Source of the DNA: an uncultured Phocaeicola sp.
GTDB lineage: Bacteria; Bacteroidota; Bacteroidia; Bacteroidales; Bacteroidaceae
Reading direction: 5' to 3'
Assembly: GCA_948579315.1 (NCBI GenBank)
Contig: CAPAOL010000001.1
Location: forward strand, 147,641 to 211,640
DNA: 64,000 nucleotides
Made by a program: the position numbers and the translations under genes. The number at the start of each line of letters is the position of its first letter. Position 1 is the first letter of the stretch. The notes under the pieces were generated by a model. That model saw only the letters and a program-made list of their open reading frames with translations. It searched no databases and was not told the origin of the DNA. Shown here in pieces: positions 63,742 to 64,000 of this stretch.

Positions 63742-63833
63742 CAGGAGGCTGTCTAAAAAGTCGTCAGTAACTCTAACTCCCCTCCTTCGGGAAGGAGAAT
63801 GAAGATAGAACCGACTTTTTAGACAGCCTTCTG
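63742..63833. repeat. 22-bp inverted-repeat element, MITE-like or terminator
   Basis: AGGCTGTCTAAAAAGTCG (63746-63763) is exactly complementary to 63812-63829, and pairing extends to 63742 and 63833 with one wobble. Inside lies a 7-bp hairpin (CTCCTTC/GAAGGAG, 63782-63797). It is 28 bp after the M48 stop, so it can terminate transcription. Its shape, about 92 bp with long termini and no gene, also fits a miniature transposable element. Confidence 0.75.
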
Positions 63834-64000
63834 AATATTTTTCCATACAACCTATATTCAAATACCTTAATTTATCCGCCTATTCTCCTCCGTTTTGTAA
63901 AATACCGACATAGCAAAGCAAACAATTTTACCCAATTATCATTAATATAATACTTCGGTAAATTTTTACCGAAAAATTAAAAGTTAAACAATAGAACCGG
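63834..64000. other. AT-rich end of window with one palindrome
   Basis: No gene is seen. A perfect 20-base palindrome with 9-bp arms (TTCGGTAAA/TTTACCGAA, 63954-63973) lies 27 bp from the end and could be an operator or a hairpin for whatever gene lies beyond. Confidence 0.5.

Overview
The window looks like the chromosome of a gut Bacteroides, of the B. thetaiotaomicron/ovatus/xylanisolvens type. The evidence is two SusC/SusD polysaccharide-utilisation loci (PULs), ECF-sigma/FecR pairs, promoter boxes of the Bacteroides form (TTTG, about 19 nt, TAnnTTTG), many lipoproteins, and moderate AT content. No rRNA, tRNA, CRISPR array or complete IS is visible.

Layout. 1-1.6 kb: a FecR anti-sigma factor cut by the window edge and its ECF sigma factor; their partner PUL lies to the left. 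1.7-13.5 kb: housekeeping genes, namely a DsbD-type reductase, a Dabb protein, udk, an MltF-like lytic transglycosylase, a Na+/solute symporter with a 41-residue accessory protein, metH without its activation domain, smpB, a Yip1-like membrane protein, a lipoprotein and a DUF4375 protein. 14-28.9 kb, minus strand: PUL 1 (ECF sigma, FecR, STN-type SusC, SusD, DUF1735/F5-8C lipoprotein, GxGYxYP protein, GH29 fucosidase, GH2 galactosidase with a ricin-like domain). 29-41.7 kb, minus strand: PUL 2 (one-protein membrane regulator, LamG lipoprotein, SusC, SusD, a second GxGYxYP protein, GH92 alpha-mannosidase). Fucosidase, galactosidase and mannosidase together point to host-type glycans; that is inference.

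41.7-45.9 kb is the most unusual part. An intergenic region carries six diverged palindromes at a 22-23 bp period. It is followed by a strongly expressed pair of little-understood proteins (an IscU/NifU-like scaffold and a GGGtGRT protein). Next comes an MNT/HepT module whose HEPN toxin is frameshifted, then a second, diverged copy of the 3' end and terminator of the GGGtGRT gene.

46-64 kb: an alpha-2-macroglobulin with thioester and PBP1C, an MFS exporter, a small membrane protein, a NhaC remnant, a DUF4251 protein, a LuxR-type regulator, a RelE-type toxin remnant with intact antitoxin, mnmA, an S41-like lipoprotein with glycine at the nucleophile position, an esterase, a DUF2007 protein, a truncated TonB-receptor leader coupled to an M48 protease, and a terminal inverted-repeat element.

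Three themes stand out: a candidate one-component transmembrane PUL regulator (Kelch sensor outside, winged helix and BTAD-like repeats inside); two toxin-antitoxin loci that have each lost the toxin frame but kept the antitoxin; and abundant intergenic inverted repeats. All functional names rest on sequence motifs recognised by eye, not on database searches.
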